A DNA stretch of 32,260 nt. It comes from Acidobacteriota bacterium. GTDB taxonomy: Bacteria; Acidobacteriota; Terriglobia; Terriglobales; Acidobacteriaceae. The notes under the pieces are model-generated. The model had not been told where the DNA came from and did not search any database. It was given only the letters and a program-made list of their open reading frames with translations. This document shows positions 16,225 through 25,288 of this stretch, in pieces. The position numbers were made by a program, and so were the translations under genes. The stretch's first letter is position 1. Each line of letters begins with the position of its first letter. The stretch spans positions 1-32,260 of the forward strand of contig JAJZAL010000029.1 of NCBI GenBank assembly GCA_021799405.1. Direction: 5' to 3'.

Positions 16225-18324
16225 TTATCGCGGCGAGGCCTCCAGCACGGCGACGCCATACTTGGGAAGCGTGACCTCGCCGACGCGCATGGATTTATTG
16301 CCGAGCAGGTTGAACATAGGACGCCGAAGCATGATGGTGTGCGTCACCGTGTCGTGGTTGATGAGGATGAGGATGTCCTTGGCGGCGCTGGAGCGCTGGC
16401 AGACTTCAACCCCCATGGGCACGTTGGGCAGGATGGGACGGACCCCTGCGTCATGCAGAGCCCAGGCAGCAAATTTCTGCATGAGCGGCGGGTTGAGCCA
16501 GGCGCCCACGTAGGTGATGGAGCCTGTGCCGTAGCGGCGGGTCACGATGGCGGGCTGGCCGTCGAGCCATCCATTGCTCTTGCCATAGCGCTCGAGGACG
16601 TGAATATGGTCCGCTTCCGGATCTTTCGCGGTGACGGTGAGCTGTTCGGCCCAGATCTTGGCTCTGCCGGGGCCGAAGAAGCCGTCGAGGGGGACGTTGT
16701 TGGCGAGCGCGTAATACTGCAAGACGCGCGCACCCAGGAATGGTTCGAGCGGACCGGGCTGCCCCTGCGGGTTGAGTCCGTTGTACTCGTTCTTCATACC
16801 GCTGCGCGGCCCGAGGATGAGATGGCCGCCATTGCGGACATAATGCATGAGGTGTTCGGCTTCGACCGGGGTGAGGACGTTGAGCGCAGGCGCGACGACC
16901 AGCTTGTAGCTGCTGAGCGGCGCTTGTGCGGAAACGATATCGACGGCCTGCGACATGGTGCGCAGCGGATCGTAGAAAGCCAGCATTTCCTTGACGGGAT
17001 CGAACCTGGCGCTCTGACGTTGGAAGTTGATGGCCCACCGGCTGTCGTAATCATTGATGATGGCAACCCTGGAGTGGGGAGAAGTGCCTTCGAGCGCGCT
17101 GCCGGTTTCGTCGAACTCCGCGCCGAGTTTCTGGATCTGCCAGTAGACGGGGACCGGTTTGCCGTCCGCGCCGATGAGCGTGCCGTGGTATTCCTCCTGG
17201 CCGTTGGGCGCGCTGCGCCATTGCCAGTACTCGACGGCGTTGGCGCCGTGGCCGATGGCCTGCCACGCCATGTCAATGACCTGTCCCTTTTTGAGAGGCG
17301 TGTTCGTTTTGCGCCAGTCCACGAAGACCGGCTCGGTTTCCATCACCCAGAAGTCCTTGCGCTTGTAGCCTCGGGTGAGGTCGTGGCGGGCACCATTGTC
17401 GAGATAGTCATAATGGTCGGAGGAGATGTAGTCATCCCACGCAGCCATGTCGAGGATGGAGTGGAGTTCGTACTCGTTGAAGCCGTCAAACCAGCCCATG
17501 GTGTTGGTGGTGATGAACTGGCGCGGGTCAATGTTGGGGCGCAACGCATTGATCTGGTTCTGCGCGTAGCTCTTCCACGTGTCGGTGACAAAGCGCTTCC
17601 AGTCCAGCAGCAGCGCGGGGTTCTCGTTGTCGGCGCGGACTGGAATTTCGTCGAAGTTGTCGTAGGTCTGGCTCCAGTAGGCGGTCGCCCACTTTTCATT
17701 GAGGTTGGCGATGGTGCCGTAGCGCTTCTGAAGCCAGGCGTGGAACTGGGCCTGCGCGGTGGGTCCGAAATCAGGCTCGGCGAACTCGTTGTCGAGTTGC
17801 CAGCCCACGACATCGGGATTGTGACCGTAGCGTCTGGCCATCTGCAGCACGATGTTGTAAACGAATTTGCGGTAGAGCGGGTCGCTGAAAGAGAACTGTT
17901 GTCGATTGCCGTGCTGGGCGCGCACGCCGTTCTCGCTGACGCGCAGCGTCTGTGGATACTTGCTGGTGAGCCATGCAGGCGGCGCGGCCGATGGCGTGCC
18001 GAGCACGACGCAGATGTGGTGCTGGGCGGCCATGGCGATAGCCTTGTCGAGCCAGCCGAAGTTGTACTTGCCTTCGGAGGGTTCCATGCTGCTCCAGGCG
18101 AACTCGCCGATGCGGACCAGGTGGATGTGGGCCTTTTCCATGAGGTCGAGGTCGGTGTTCCAGCGGGATTCTGGCCACTGCTCGGGATACCAGGCAGCGC
18201 CGAGCAGGATGGGAGGCTTGTCAGGGAAGTTGGTGGCCTGCGCGTGGCCGGGAGTTCCGGCTGAGCTTATGAAAACGATGCCAATTGCGGCAGCAGAACA
18301 AAGAATGCGGCGAAGAAGCGGCAT
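16225..18324 (-). CDS. Secreted glycoside hydrolase family 42 beta-galactosidase
   Basis: Predicted exported beta-galactosidase of 699 aa. The start is ATG 18324 with CGGAGA about 7 nt upstream; the longer open frame to 18738 adds an unlikely Ser/Arg-rich leader. The signal peptide (~1-30) ends near GHAQA. The barrel domain shows GAAWYPEQWPESRW near its start, typical of GH42. The likely acid/base is Glu180 in WQLDNEF, and the nucleophile is the first Glu of METEP, Glu329. A trimerisation-type domain (RVAIINDYDSRWAI onward, from ~435) and a small beta domain follow. An exported GH42 is less usual than the cytosolic form and fits scavenging of galactosides outside the cytoplasm beside the exported GH3 enzyme. 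Confidence 0.94.
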   Translation of the reverse strand: MPLLRRILCSAAAIGIVFISSAGTPGHAQATNFPDKPPILLGAAWYPEQWPESRWNTDLDLMEKAHIHLVRIGEFAWSSMEPSEGKYNFGWLDKAIAMAAQHHICVVLGTPSAAPPAWLTSKYPQTLRVSENGVRAQHGNRQQFSFSDPLYRKFVYNIVLQMARRYGHNPDVVGWQLDNEFAEPDFGPTAQAQFHAWLQKRYGTIANLNEKWATAYWSQTYDNFDEIPVRADNENPALLLDWKRFVTDTWKSYAQNQINALRPNIDPRQFITTNTMGWFDGFNEYELHSILDMAAWDDYISSDHYDYLDNGARHDLTRGYKRKDFWVMETEPVFVDWRKTNTPLKKGQVIDMAWQAIGHGANAVEYWQWRSAPNGQEEYHGTLIGADGKPVPVYWQIQKLGAEFDETGSALEGTSPHSRVAIINDYDSRWAINFQRQSARFDPVKEMLAFYDPLRTMSQAVDIVSAQAPLSSYKLVVAPALNVLTPVEAEHLMHYVRNGGHLILGPRSGMKNEYNGLNPQGQPGPLEPFLGARVLQYYALANNVPLDGFFGPGRAKIWAEQLTVTAKDPEADHIHVLERYGKSNGWLDGQPAIVTRRYGTGSITYVGAWLNPPLMQKFAAWALHDAGVRPILPNVPMGVEVCQRSSAAKDILILINHDTVTHTIMLRRPMFNLLGNKSMRVGEVTLPKYGVAVLEASPR

Positions 18325-18481
18325 GTGCAGTCTCCGAAAGCGGGGAAAAGTCGCGATGACAGCGTAAAGGAAACGAGGTGCGGATGGGAACCGGAGATTT
18401 CTCTGCGGGCATCGCAGACGCAGCGCAAAGGCTCGCAGGTCTGCGCCATCGTGGCGCAAGAAATGTGTGCTACGAGCAATT

Positions 18482-19450
18482 CTACTGGACGGATTCGGGG
18501 AATGCCTGTGGGGCTTCGACGATGCAGAGCTGCGTGGCGAGCAGGAAGACGGTGACCCAGAGGACGTCCGCGCCGAAGAGGTGTGCGAGCTGAATCCAAG
18601 TGGGTGCAAGGAGCAGAACGTCTGTGATGCCCAGCGTGTACTGCAATCCGAGCAGAGCGACGACAGCGATACCAAGGCTGCGGAGCGCAGGCTTTTGCAC
18701 GGCGCCATAGACAAGCCACAGCAGGAAGACTCCGGCAATCAGTGCGCAGGCCGGATGCAGCCAGCGCAGGCGCACGAGCCAGGAGCCATGGCTGGAAAAG
18801 TCGGCGACGATGGCGGCGCGCAGGTTACTGGAGGGGTAAATCATGTCGCCGAGTTCGGCGACGGAGCCGCTGACGGCCACAATGAGCAGAGCGATGAGGC
18901 CGGGAAGGCCAAAGCCCAGTGAGCGGAAGCGGATTTCCCCGCGCAGGTAGCCGCGCCTGCGCGAGAGGAAATGCGCGGTTCCGGCGACGGCGCCGAGCAG
19001 CAGAAATGTGTTGGTGAAGTGGAGCGCGAAATAGAGCAGGCGCTCAAGCGTGACCCCGCCGGTGGTAAGGCGCAGCAGTACGAGCCCGGCGCCGAGTAGT
19101 GCTTCATTCATGACGAGAATCATGGCCGCCACGGAAAAAATGCGCGCCATGTGGCGTCGGGGCGTGGCGAAGAACGTCCAGACCAGCAAGCCGAGGATGG
19201 CGAAGAGAACGATGCCGCTGCTGAGGCGGTGCGCGTACTCGATCATCATCTTCATGTGCGGATGGTTCAGGACGACCTGGCCGTCGCACAGCGGCCAGTG
19301 GTCGCCGCATCCGTTGCCCGAACCCGTGGCCGTTACCGCGCCGCCCCAGACGATGACGAGGACCGTGTAGATGGTGACGATCCAGGCATAGCGGCGCAGC
19401 AGGCGCGGAACCGGGGTGGTGCTGGATGGTGCGGTGTGGGTGGTGGCCAT
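18482..19450 (-). CDS. ctaA: Heme A synthase (COX15/CtaA family)
   Basis: Integral membrane heme A synthase of 322 aa, which oxidises the C8 methyl of heme O to a formyl group to make heme A for aa3-type cytochrome oxidase. Eight hydrophobic segments are visible. The conserved heme ligand histidines are at 74 (EYAHR), 144 (FALHFTN), 232 (LHP) and 290 (QLAH). Glu71 lies three residues before His74 as in Bacillus CtaA. The extracellular cysteine pair Cys48/Cys55 in CGDHWPLC matches the CtaA disulfide spacing. No ctaB or cytochrome oxidase genes lie next to it, so it is an orphan in this window. TACAAT (19463-19468) lies just upstream and could be a -10, giving a very short leader. Confidence 0.93.
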   Translation of the reverse strand: MATTHTAPSSTTPVPRLLRRYAWIVTIYTVLVIVWGGAVTATGSGNGCGDHWPLCDGQVVLNHPHMKMMIEYAHRLSSGIVLFAILGLLVWTFFATPRRHMARIFSVAAMILVMNEALLGAGLVLLRLTTGGVTLERLLYFALHFTNTFLLLGAVAGTAHFLSRRRGYLRGEIRFRSLGFGLPGLIALLIVAVSGSVAELGDMIYPSSNLRAAIVADFSSHGSWLVRLRWLHPACALIAGVFLLWLVYGAVQKPALRSLGIAVVALLGLQYTLGITDVLLLAPTWIQLAHLFGADVLWVTVFLLATQLCIVEAPQAFPESVQ

Positions 19451-19512
19451 GGGCTTTCTTCTATTGTACGAATCGGGACGGGCGATGGGCGATCGGGTCC
19501 GGGTTCGCTCAG

Positions 19513-20751
19513 CTACTCCGTGGCGAACTCGCGGTCCGCGGCGGGTAGCGGCGGGCGTGAATTCTGTGCCAGATTCTTAAACGCTGAGTATACAAACGAG
19601 CCGAGATACCAGCCGTCGAGGTAGTTGAAGGGGAATTCGCCGGTGGTGTAGTGGCCACAGGGCAGGACTTTCGACACAAAGTCGATGCCGGAGGCGGCGA
19701 AGCTGCGCAGTACTTCCTGCGAAAATTCGCGCAGAAAGGTGAGGTCGTAGGTGGCGTGGACGACGAGAACCTTTTTCGGGTTCGCGGCAAAACGGTCGAT
19801 GTAGGAGATGGGGCTGATGGCGCGCCAGAGCGCGTCGAGCCGTGGCTGGGTGAGGCCTTCATTCTCCAGGGCGGCACGAATGTGGCGCGTGCTCTGGCCG
19901 GTCCAGACGACATCGCCAAAGCTCATGGAGGCGTGGTTGAAGGCGTTGACGCGCAGGCGGGCGTCGAAGGCCGAGGCGATGAATGCGTAGCAGGAGCCGA
20001 GGCTGGTGCCGAGGATGCCGAATTGCTCGTAGCCCTGCGCCTGTAGCCAGTCCAGGCAACAGCGGATATCGACGACGGCCTGACGGCAGGCGGCGATGGT
20101 TCGGCCGATGTTGGCGCTGACCGCGTAGTCGGAGCGCTCGAGCTCGGCCGGGCGGCGAATGTCGTGGAACGGCTTGCTGAGGCGCAGCGCGGAAATTCCA
20201 AAGCGATTGAAGAGCGTGCAGAGCGCGTTGTGACTGAAAGCGTCGGCGTTCCACTGCGGCATGACGATGATGGCCTGTTTCGGCTTGCCGGCCTGGCGCT
20301 CGGGCGGTGCGGGAAACCAGCGCGCGTTGACGAAGTCGTTTTCCGCGTAGGGCGTGCGGACCGGCGAGGTGAATCGGAGGAATTCAGCGGGTGGCAGCTT
20401 GCCATCCTCGGCGTCCTGCTTGAGTTTGGCATCCTGCGCGAGAGTTTCGGGCCGGACGTTGGTGGGGAAGAGCTGCGGAAATCGAGTTTCGAGTTGATAG
20501 TCGGACGGAGGCTCGTAGTCGAAGAACGAAGGCGTGCGAAGGATTGCCTCATTCAGCGCGAGAAAGGCGGCTTCTTCGGCCCGGGCATTGCCGGCAGCGG
20601 CGGCCACATGCGGCGCGAGCCCCGAGGACTCGACAAAGTCCGCGAGCCAGTCGAAGCCCCACTCCAGCGGGCGAACGACGCGGTTTTCATCGCGGGTGGT
20701 CAGGGCGGTTTCCCAGGCGTACATCCAACGTGCATAGCGCTTGGCAAGCAT
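19513..20751 (-). CDS. Alpha/beta hydrolase (possibly ABHD18-like)
   Basis: Soluble alpha/beta hydrolase of 412 aa. The start taken is ATG 20751, because the longer open frame (to 21060) overlaps the metallophosphoesterase gene and has an Arg/Pro-rich antisense-like N-terminus. A ~150-residue N-terminal region precedes the core. In the core VMPQWNAD is an oxyanion-strand-like segment, GTSLGS holds the candidate nucleophile Ser250, and VLPCGHYTTGEFPF near the end holds the candidate catalytic His. The general pattern recalls the ABHD18 group, whose function is poorly defined. No signal peptide. It lies 38 bases downstream of the metallophosphoesterase, so co-transcription is likely. Substrate unknown. 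Confidence 0.8.
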   Translation of the reverse strand: MLAKRYARWMYAWETALTTRDENRVVRPLEWGFDWLADFVESSGLAPHVAAAAGNARAEEAAFLALNEAILRTPSFFDYEPPSDYQLETRFPQLFPTNVRPETLAQDAKLKQDAEDGKLPPAEFLRFTSPVRTPYAENDFVNARWFPAPPERQAGKPKQAIIVMPQWNADAFSHNALCTLFNRFGISALRLSKPFHDIRRPAELERSDYAVSANIGRTIAACRQAVVDIRCCLDWLQAQGYEQFGILGTSLGSCYAFIASAFDARLRVNAFNHASMSFGDVVWTGQSTRHIRAALENEGLTQPRLDALWRAISPISYIDRFAANPKKVLVVHATYDLTFLREFSQEVLRSFAASGIDFVSKVLPCGHYTTGEFPFNYLDGWYLGSFVYSAFKNLAQNSRPPLPAADREFATE

Positions 20752-20789
20752 GCTTCTATGGTATCCGGTGTGAGGGGATGAGGGGACGA

Positions 20790-21542
20790 TCAGCGGCCAT
20801 CGCGCAGGCGGATGGCAAGGCGGTCGGGCAGGCCGGCGCTGAGAATGCGCATCTGCGCGAGGCGCACGTCGTAAGGCACGCGATAGTAAGTGACGGTGCG
20901 TGCCTGGTCGTCGTAGATCGCGAAGGCGGCGCGCCAGTCGCCGTCGCGGGGCTGGCCCACCGAACCGGGATTGAGCATGTAACGGCCGCCGTCGCGCAAC
21001 TGCAACTCGTAGGAGTCGACATGGTCGCGGGAGCTGTATTGCGGCGTGAGCCGGAACCACTCTTCGCCGTTGGTGGCGAAGCCGCCCTGTACATGGGTGT
21101 GGCCAAAGAAGTTGATCCGTGTCTCGATCTGGCAGAGCGGTTTCCAGGCATCGCGCACGGTGAGCAGGTACTGGTCTTCATCGAGTGGCGATCCATGCAC
21201 GCAGCTTACGGCGGGGCCATCCGGCATGATGGGGCCGGCGGCCAGATTTCGCAGCCAGATCGTGTGCTCCTCGGTGAGCACGGCCCGCGTCCAGCGTGCG
21301 GCGCGGCCAGCGATGGGGTTGAAGTCAGAAACGTCAGAGAGGCCGCTGCAGGCGCGATCGTGATTGCCGCGAACAAAGGTATCGCCGAGTTCGCGTACGC
21401 GGTTGATGACTTCGTTGGGGTTGGCGCCATAGCCGACGACGTCGCCCAGGTTCCAGACTGTGTCATACGCAGGCGCAGCCGCGAGGACCGCCGTCAGGGC
21501 TTCCAGGTTGGAGTGAATGTCGGAGAGAAGCAGAACGCGCAT
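20790..21542 (-). CDS. Metallophosphoesterase (YfcE/calcineurin-like)
   Basis: Cytoplasmic two-metal phosphoesterase of 250 aa. All family blocks are visible in order: SDIHSN with Asp8 and His10, GDVVGYG with Asp34, RGNHD with Asn60 and His61, VHGSP with His116, and GHTH with His148 and His150. GDVVGYGANP is typical of the small stand-alone YfcE/diadenosine-tetraphosphatase-like group, in which substrates range from phosphodiesters to nucleotides; the natural substrate is not predictable. It is probably transcribed with the alpha/beta hydrolase 38 bases downstream. Confidence 0.92.
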   Translation of the reverse strand: MRVLLLSDIHSNLEALTAVLAAAPAYDTVWNLGDVVGYGANPNEVINRVRELGDTFVRGNHDRACSGLSDVSDFNPIAGRAARWTRAVLTEEHTIWLRNLAAGPIMPDGPAVSCVHGSPLDEDQYLLTVRDAWKPLCQIETRINFFGHTHVQGGFATNGEEWFRLTPQYSSRDHVDSYELQLRDGGRYMLNPGSVGQPRDGDWRAAFAIYDDQARTVTYYRVPYDVRLAQMRILSAGLPDRLAIRLRDGR

Positions 21543-21643
21543 GACAAGCCGTTTTCTAATTTACCCACAACACTCATTGGATTCCACTCAAAGGTTTTCG
21601 TCACCAGCGGGAGTTCCGGATTCGGGACCGGTGGGCGCACGCA

Positions 21644-23092
21644 TTAATCCCCTGCGGAAAGTTCCGGGAAGAACGGCGTGAGCTGCTCGCGGCGCGGCGG
21701 ACGCGTGACGGCGCTGACGATGACGAGGCAGAGAAGCGCGGCGGCCAGCGCCGGGAAGATGGCGTCCAGTTGTGTCCACGTGGGCGGGAACAGGCGATGT
21801 GCCAGGGGAGTCTCCCAACCAACGGTGACAATGGTGCCGGCTGCGATGGCGGCGACGGCGCCGGCTGCGTTGGCGCGCTTCCAATAGAAGGCCGCGAGGA
21901 TGACCGGCGTGAGCGCCGCAGAATACACCGTGTACGCATAGAGCGCCTGTTTGAGTACGGATTGCGTGTGCATGGCCTCGTAAAGCGCCCACAGACCAAG
22001 TACGGCAACCATGAGGCGCGAAACGATGAGCGCGAATCGGTTGGAGGCGTTGGGCGCGACGTAGCGTACGAAGACGTCGTTGACGAGATTGGTAGCGGGT
22101 GAGAAGAGGTAGTTGTTCGCCGTGGAGATGATCTTGGCGAAGACGGCGCCGACCAGCAGCGAGCCAAGCAGCGGAGGAACACCATGCAGGCCAACGTAGG
22201 CGATGATTTCGCGGGGACGTCGCTCCACTTCTCCGTGTGGGAACATCGCCGAGCCGAAGACCGCGAGCGCGACGATGACGGTTTCCAGGATCACTGTGCC
22301 GATCACCCAGCCAACCACGGCGACGCGGGCATCGCGCTCGGACTTTGCGGAGAAAAACTTCTGGTACATGGACTGGTTGCCGAGCATGAGCAACATCGTG
22401 GGGATGAACAACTCCATTGCGTCCGCCCAGGTGAAGTCGCCGAAGACCTCGAAGTGGGTGGCGGGCAGCCGATGCGTGACTACCGCCCATCCGCCGACGG
22501 TGTGCAGGACGACGAACATGGCAACGATGAGCGTGAAGGTTGCAAGCAGGCCGATGACGACATCCATGTAGGCAACCGAGGCCATGCCGGCAATCGCAGT
22601 GAAGACGACGACGAAGGCCGTGATGATGTATTTGCCAACGGTGGCGTTGAGCGTGGGGAAGATGAGGTGCAGAATATCTCCGCCGCCGATGATCTGGTAG
22701 CTGGTGATGGCGGTGTAGGCAAACAGGATGGCGATGACGCCGAGGATACGCGCGGTCTGGTTGTAGCGGGTTTCGAGCAGGTCGGGGATGGTGAACTGGG
22801 CGAAGTGGCGCGCGCGCGGCGCGATGAAGTAGATGAGCACCAGCCCGGCCCAGCCGCCGGCGGCCTGCCACAGTGCGGCAAAGCCATGGCGGTAGGCGTT
22901 TTCCGCGCCGGCCAGCAGCGAGCCGGAACCAATCCAGGAGGAGAGCAGCGTGAAGACGAGCACGAAGGCCGGCAGGGTACGACCGGCGACAAGGTAGTCC
23001 GCGCGGGTTTTGATGGTGTGCAGGCGGCCGAGCGAGACAGACAGCAGAGCAATGACGATCGCGCCCAGCACCATGGCATACAGAGGAGACAT
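21644..23092 (-). CDS. Sodium:solute symporter family transporter
   Basis: Integral membrane transporter of 482 aa with about 13 predicted helices, in the SSS family (PutP/PanF/SGLT fold), which imports small solutes with Na+. Recognisable parts are the N-terminal helix, RTKADYLVAGR-like loop (here KTRADYLVAGRTLP), SSWIGSGSLLAGAENAYRHG, the FTIPDLLETRYN segment after helix 3 and TSYQIIGGGD. The start ATG 23092 has GAGG 7 nt upstream. The solute (amino acid, sugar, pantothenate or other) is not deducible, and neighbours give no strong hint. It lies 101 bases upstream of the metallophosphoesterase. Confidence 0.93.
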   Translation of the reverse strand: MSPLYAMVLGAIVIALLSVSLGRLHTIKTRADYLVAGRTLPAFVLVFTLLSSWIGSGSLLAGAENAYRHGFAALWQAAGGWAGLVLIYFIAPRARHFAQFTIPDLLETRYNQTARILGVIAILFAYTAITSYQIIGGGDILHLIFPTLNATVGKYIITAFVVVFTAIAGMASVAYMDVVIGLLATFTLIVAMFVVLHTVGGWAVVTHRLPATHFEVFGDFTWADAMELFIPTMLLMLGNQSMYQKFFSAKSERDARVAVVGWVIGTVILETVIVALAVFGSAMFPHGEVERRPREIIAYVGLHGVPPLLGSLLVGAVFAKIISTANNYLFSPATNLVNDVFVRYVAPNASNRFALIVSRLMVAVLGLWALYEAMHTQSVLKQALYAYTVYSAALTPVILAAFYWKRANAAGAVAAIAAGTIVTVGWETPLAHRLFPPTWTQLDAIFPALAAALLCLVIVSAVTRPPRREQLTPFFPELSAGD

Positions 23093-23198
23093 CGAGAAGC
23101 CTCAACCGGGATTGAGAGGTTGCGATTCACTCCAAGGCTCCAAAGGGAATCACAGCCACTAAGGGTAAGCGACAGTGTACGGGAGCGGAGCGGGGTTG

Positions 23199-23537
23199 TC
23201 AGGCGGAGTTGGGCAAGAGGCGCCGGAGAATGGGGAGCAACGCGGTGCTGAGCTCGTCCGCGCTGACGCCGATGGTGCGGACCAGCTTCTCGCGGGACTG
23301 CATGCCGCGGATGATCTCGAGTGAGGAATGCGGCAGGTCCAGCTGGCGCGACAGGAAGGCGAGCAGTTCCTCATTGGCGCGGCCGTCAATCGGTGGGGAG
23401 TGCAGCGCGATACGGAGCATGGGCTGGTCTTCCTTGACCAGCACCCCCTGAAAGGTCGACCGGCTGGCGCGCGGTGTGACACGCACGGCAAGCACGGCGC
23501 CGGAAGGTGTGTCGCGAATCAACCCTTCCGGAATCAT
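23199..23537 (-). CDS. YggU family protein (DUF167)
   Basis: Small protein of 112 aa of the YggU/DUF167 family, whose function is unknown. The core features are [11 protein letters not shown], then [22 protein letters not shown], the hallmark of the family, and the [18 protein letters not shown] segment. It overlaps the 3' end of the yggS-like gene by 4 bases, a typical translational coupling arrangement also seen in other bacteria where the two genes are neighbours. Confidence 0.9.
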   Translation of the reverse strand: MIPEGLIRDTPSGAVLAVRVTPRASRSTFQGVLVKEDQPMLRIALHSPPIDGRANEELLAFLSRQLDLPHSSLEIIRGMQSREKLVRTIGVSADELSTALLPILRRLLPNSA

Positions 23538-24268
23538 GGGCGGGCCTCGCGCGGGCCGAAGAGTGCCGTTCCAATGCGCACGCAGGTCGAGCCTTCTTCG
23601 ATGGCGATTTCGAAGTCGCCGGACATGCCCATCGAAAGCTCGGAAAAGTCGAGACGCGGATGCGCGGCGGCGAGCGTGTCGCGCAGGCGGCGCAGCGACT
23701 GGAAGCAGGCGCGCGTGATGGCTTCGTCGCCAGTGAAGGGAGCGATGGTCATGAGGCCGCGCATCTTGAGATGAGGCAAATCCGGAAGGCGCGCGAGAAG
23801 CTCGCGCAGTTCGTCGCCCTCGGGCGCGAGGCCGGTCTTCGCCGCTTCCTCGCTAAGCTTGATTTCGACCAGGATGGGCAGCGTCTTGCCGAGTGAGGCG
23901 GCGGAGTTCTGGAGCCGCTCGGCGAGGTGAGGGGAATCGACAGTGTCAATAGCGGAGAAGATCTCAGATGCTTTGGCGCATTTGTTGGATTGCAGGTGTC
24001 CGATGAGGTGAACCTGGGCGCTGGTGACGCCGAGCGCGGCCAGATCCTGCGACTTGGCCTGGAATTCCTGCACGCGGTTTTCGCCGAAGAGCGTGACGCC
24101 GGCGGCAACGGCTTCGGCGATGGCTGAGGCGGGATGGGTTTTCGAAACGGCCATCAGGCGCACGGATTCGCGCGGGCGTCCGGCGCGGCGGCACGCAGCG
24201 GCGATGACCTCTTCGATATGCGCGAGGCGGGTAGCGAAGGTTTCCGTGGAGTGGGCGAGCGAGGACAT
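23534..24268 (-). CDS. yggS: YggS/PLPBP family pyridoxal 5'-phosphate homeostasis protein
   Basis: PLP-binding protein of 244 aa with the alanine-racemase-like barrel but no known enzymatic activity; the family buffers PLP and affects amino-acid and keto-acid balance. PLP would bind Lys43 in VSKTHP. Other signatures are [22 protein letters not shown] and the C-terminal [28 protein letters not shown] (positions 23559-23642), which holds the phosphate-binding residues. It is translationally coupled to the YggU gene. The AGGA before ATG 24268 is almost adjacent to it, so the start may be off by a few codons. Confidence 0.95.
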   Translation of the reverse strand: MSSLAHSTETFATRLAHIEEVIAAACRRAGRPRESVRLMAVSKTHPASAIAEAVAAGVTLFGENRVQEFQAKSQDLAALGVTSAQVHLIGHLQSNKCAKASEIFSAIDTVDSPHLAERLQNSAASLGKTLPILVEIKLSEEAAKTGLAPEGDELRELLARLPDLPHLKMRGLMTIAPFTGDEAITRACFQSLRRLRDTLAAAHPRLDFSELSMGMSGDFEIAIEEGSTCVRIGTALFGPREARP

Positions 24269-24330
24269 TCCTGAATGGATGTTAGAGCATTTCCGGGGGT
24301 GCGTAGTACTCGCACCAGGATGTACGCAGG

Positions 24331-25062
24331 CTACTCGAGCAGCGCGGCGGCAATCGCAGTCGCCGCCATGGCGGCGGTTTCCGCGCGCAGAATGCGCGGC
24401 CCCAGGCTGACGGCTTTCCAGCCTTCGGCATCAAAGAGCGCTTCTTCTTCGGCGGTCCATCCGCCTTCGGGACCAACGGCAATTCCGATGGGCGGCAGTT
24501 CATCGCCCGCGGTGGCGAGTGCTTCGGTCAATGCAAAGCGAAAAGTCGTGGAGCGTTCCTGTTCAGCAAGCACAAAGCGCAGCTGTTCGCCCGGCCGGCG
24601 CACGGCGGATTTGAGCGGCATGGGTTCCTCGATGGCGGGAACATCGGAGCGGCGCGACTGTTTTGCGGCCTCGCGGGCAATGCGGCGCCAGCGTTCCACG
24701 CGCGCGGCGGCGGCCTGCGCCAGATGTTTTTCCGAGCGGCGCGCAATGACCGGCTGGATGCGTTCGACGCCCAGCTCGGTGGCTTTTTCGATGGCCCACT
24801 CCATGCGGTCGAATTTGAAGACGGCGAGCAGCAGGGTGATGGGCAGCGCAGGGTCGGCGGTGACCTCAGCAATGAGATTGAAGCGAACGGAGTCGCCGCT
24901 GATGCCGGCCACGACACCGTGCCAGACGCGCGGTCCGGCGACGATGTCGAACTCCATGCCGGGCTGCGCGCGCAGTACGCGAATGAGGTGAGAAGCCTGT
25001 TCTCCAGTGAGGGACGCGGTGGCTTCGTCCCAGGTATCGGCGATCCAGCGGCGGCGTGTCAT
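24331..25062 (-). CDS. rsmE: 16S rRNA (uracil-1498-N3)-methyltransferase
   Basis: SPOUT-class methyltransferase of 243 aa that methylates U1498 of 16S rRNA in the assembled 30S subunit using S-adenosylmethionine. The N-terminal PUA-like domain (~1-70) includes HLIRVLRAQPG. The SPOUT domain has FKFDRMEWAIEKATELGV, RSEKH, REAAKQSRRS, and the knot motifs GPEGGW and LGPRILRAETA. All residues expected of the family are in place and the length is normal. AGGAG lies about 14 nt upstream of ATG 25062, further than ideal. It is followed by yggS after a 62-base gap. Confidence 0.97.
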   Translation of the reverse strand: MTRRRWIADTWDEATASLTGEQASHLIRVLRAQPGMEFDIVAGPRVWHGVVAGISGDSVRFNLIAEVTADPALPITLLLAVFKFDRMEWAIEKATELGVERIQPVIARRSEKHLAQAAAARVERWRRIAREAAKQSRRSDVPAIEEPMPLKSAVRRPGEQLRFVLAEQERSTTFRFALTEALATAGDELPPIGIAVGPEGGWTAEEEALFDAEGWKAVSLGPRILRAETAAMAATAIAAALLE

Positions 25063-25147
25063 GCGGCTAGAGCAGTTCTCCTGAGCCTATAGAGTAGTTC
25101 AGATCTTTGAAGTGTGGCTGTGTTGCAGATGCGGGCCGCAGAAACTA

Positions 25148-25178
25148 CGAAGGGGGATGCGGATTGCATCCCCCTTCG
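25148..25178 (-). terminator. Strong terminator of the Lys/Ala mini-gene
   Basis: A perfect 13-bp inverted repeat, CGAAGGGGGATGC (25148-25160) with GCATCCCCCTTCG (25166-25178) and a 5-nt loop, 26 bases past the stop of the 22-codon ORF. On the minus strand TAGTTTC follows, a short U-containing tail. Confidence 0.8.
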
Positions 25179-25204
25179 TGTTGCCTTTTACTGCTGAAGA
25201 TCGC

Positions 25205-25273
25205 TTACTTCTTAGCGGTCTTTTTGGCGGCCTTCTTGGCCGGCGCTTTCTTGGCTGCCTTCTTGGTTGCCAT
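25205..25273 (-). CDS. 22-residue lysine/alanine-rich basic protein (histone-H1-tail-like)
   Basis: Too short for usual gene finders but well supported. ATG 25273 has GGGAG 8 nt upstream and the ORF ends at TAA 25205-25207. The product is about half Lys, with Ala, one Pro and two Thr, in repeated KKAAKK/KKAPAKK blocks like eukaryotic histone H1 tails and bacterial AlgP/HctB-type proteins. Such a peptide would bind DNA or RNA by charge. Supporting context is a near-consensus promoter (25336-25364), a structured leader and a 13-bp terminator, so the unit is a complete, probably strongly expressed transcript. It could alternatively be a small RNA that also encodes a peptide. DNA or RNA compaction is inference only. 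Confidence 0.8.
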   Translation of the reverse strand: MATKKAAKKAPAKKAAKKTAKK

Positions 25274-25288
25274 TGTCTATTCTCCCTT

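Noticed and set aside
16174..18264. Plus-strand open frame of 696 codons opposite GH42
   Set aside because: Antisense shadow without motifs; the GH42 frame has all family signatures.
18325..18738. N-terminal extension of the GH42 frame upstream of ATG 18324
   Set aside because: Ser/Arg-rich, overlaps the ctaA 3' end, and would bury a clear signal peptide that has its own ribosome site.
20752..21060. N-terminal extension of the alpha/beta hydrolase frame
   Set aside because: Overlaps the metallophosphoesterase gene in another frame and is Arg/Pro-rich without domain features.
24298..24316. Inverted repeat GGTGCG/CGCACC after rsmE
   Set aside because: Only a 6-bp stem with a 7-nt loop and no T-run; too weak to call a terminator.
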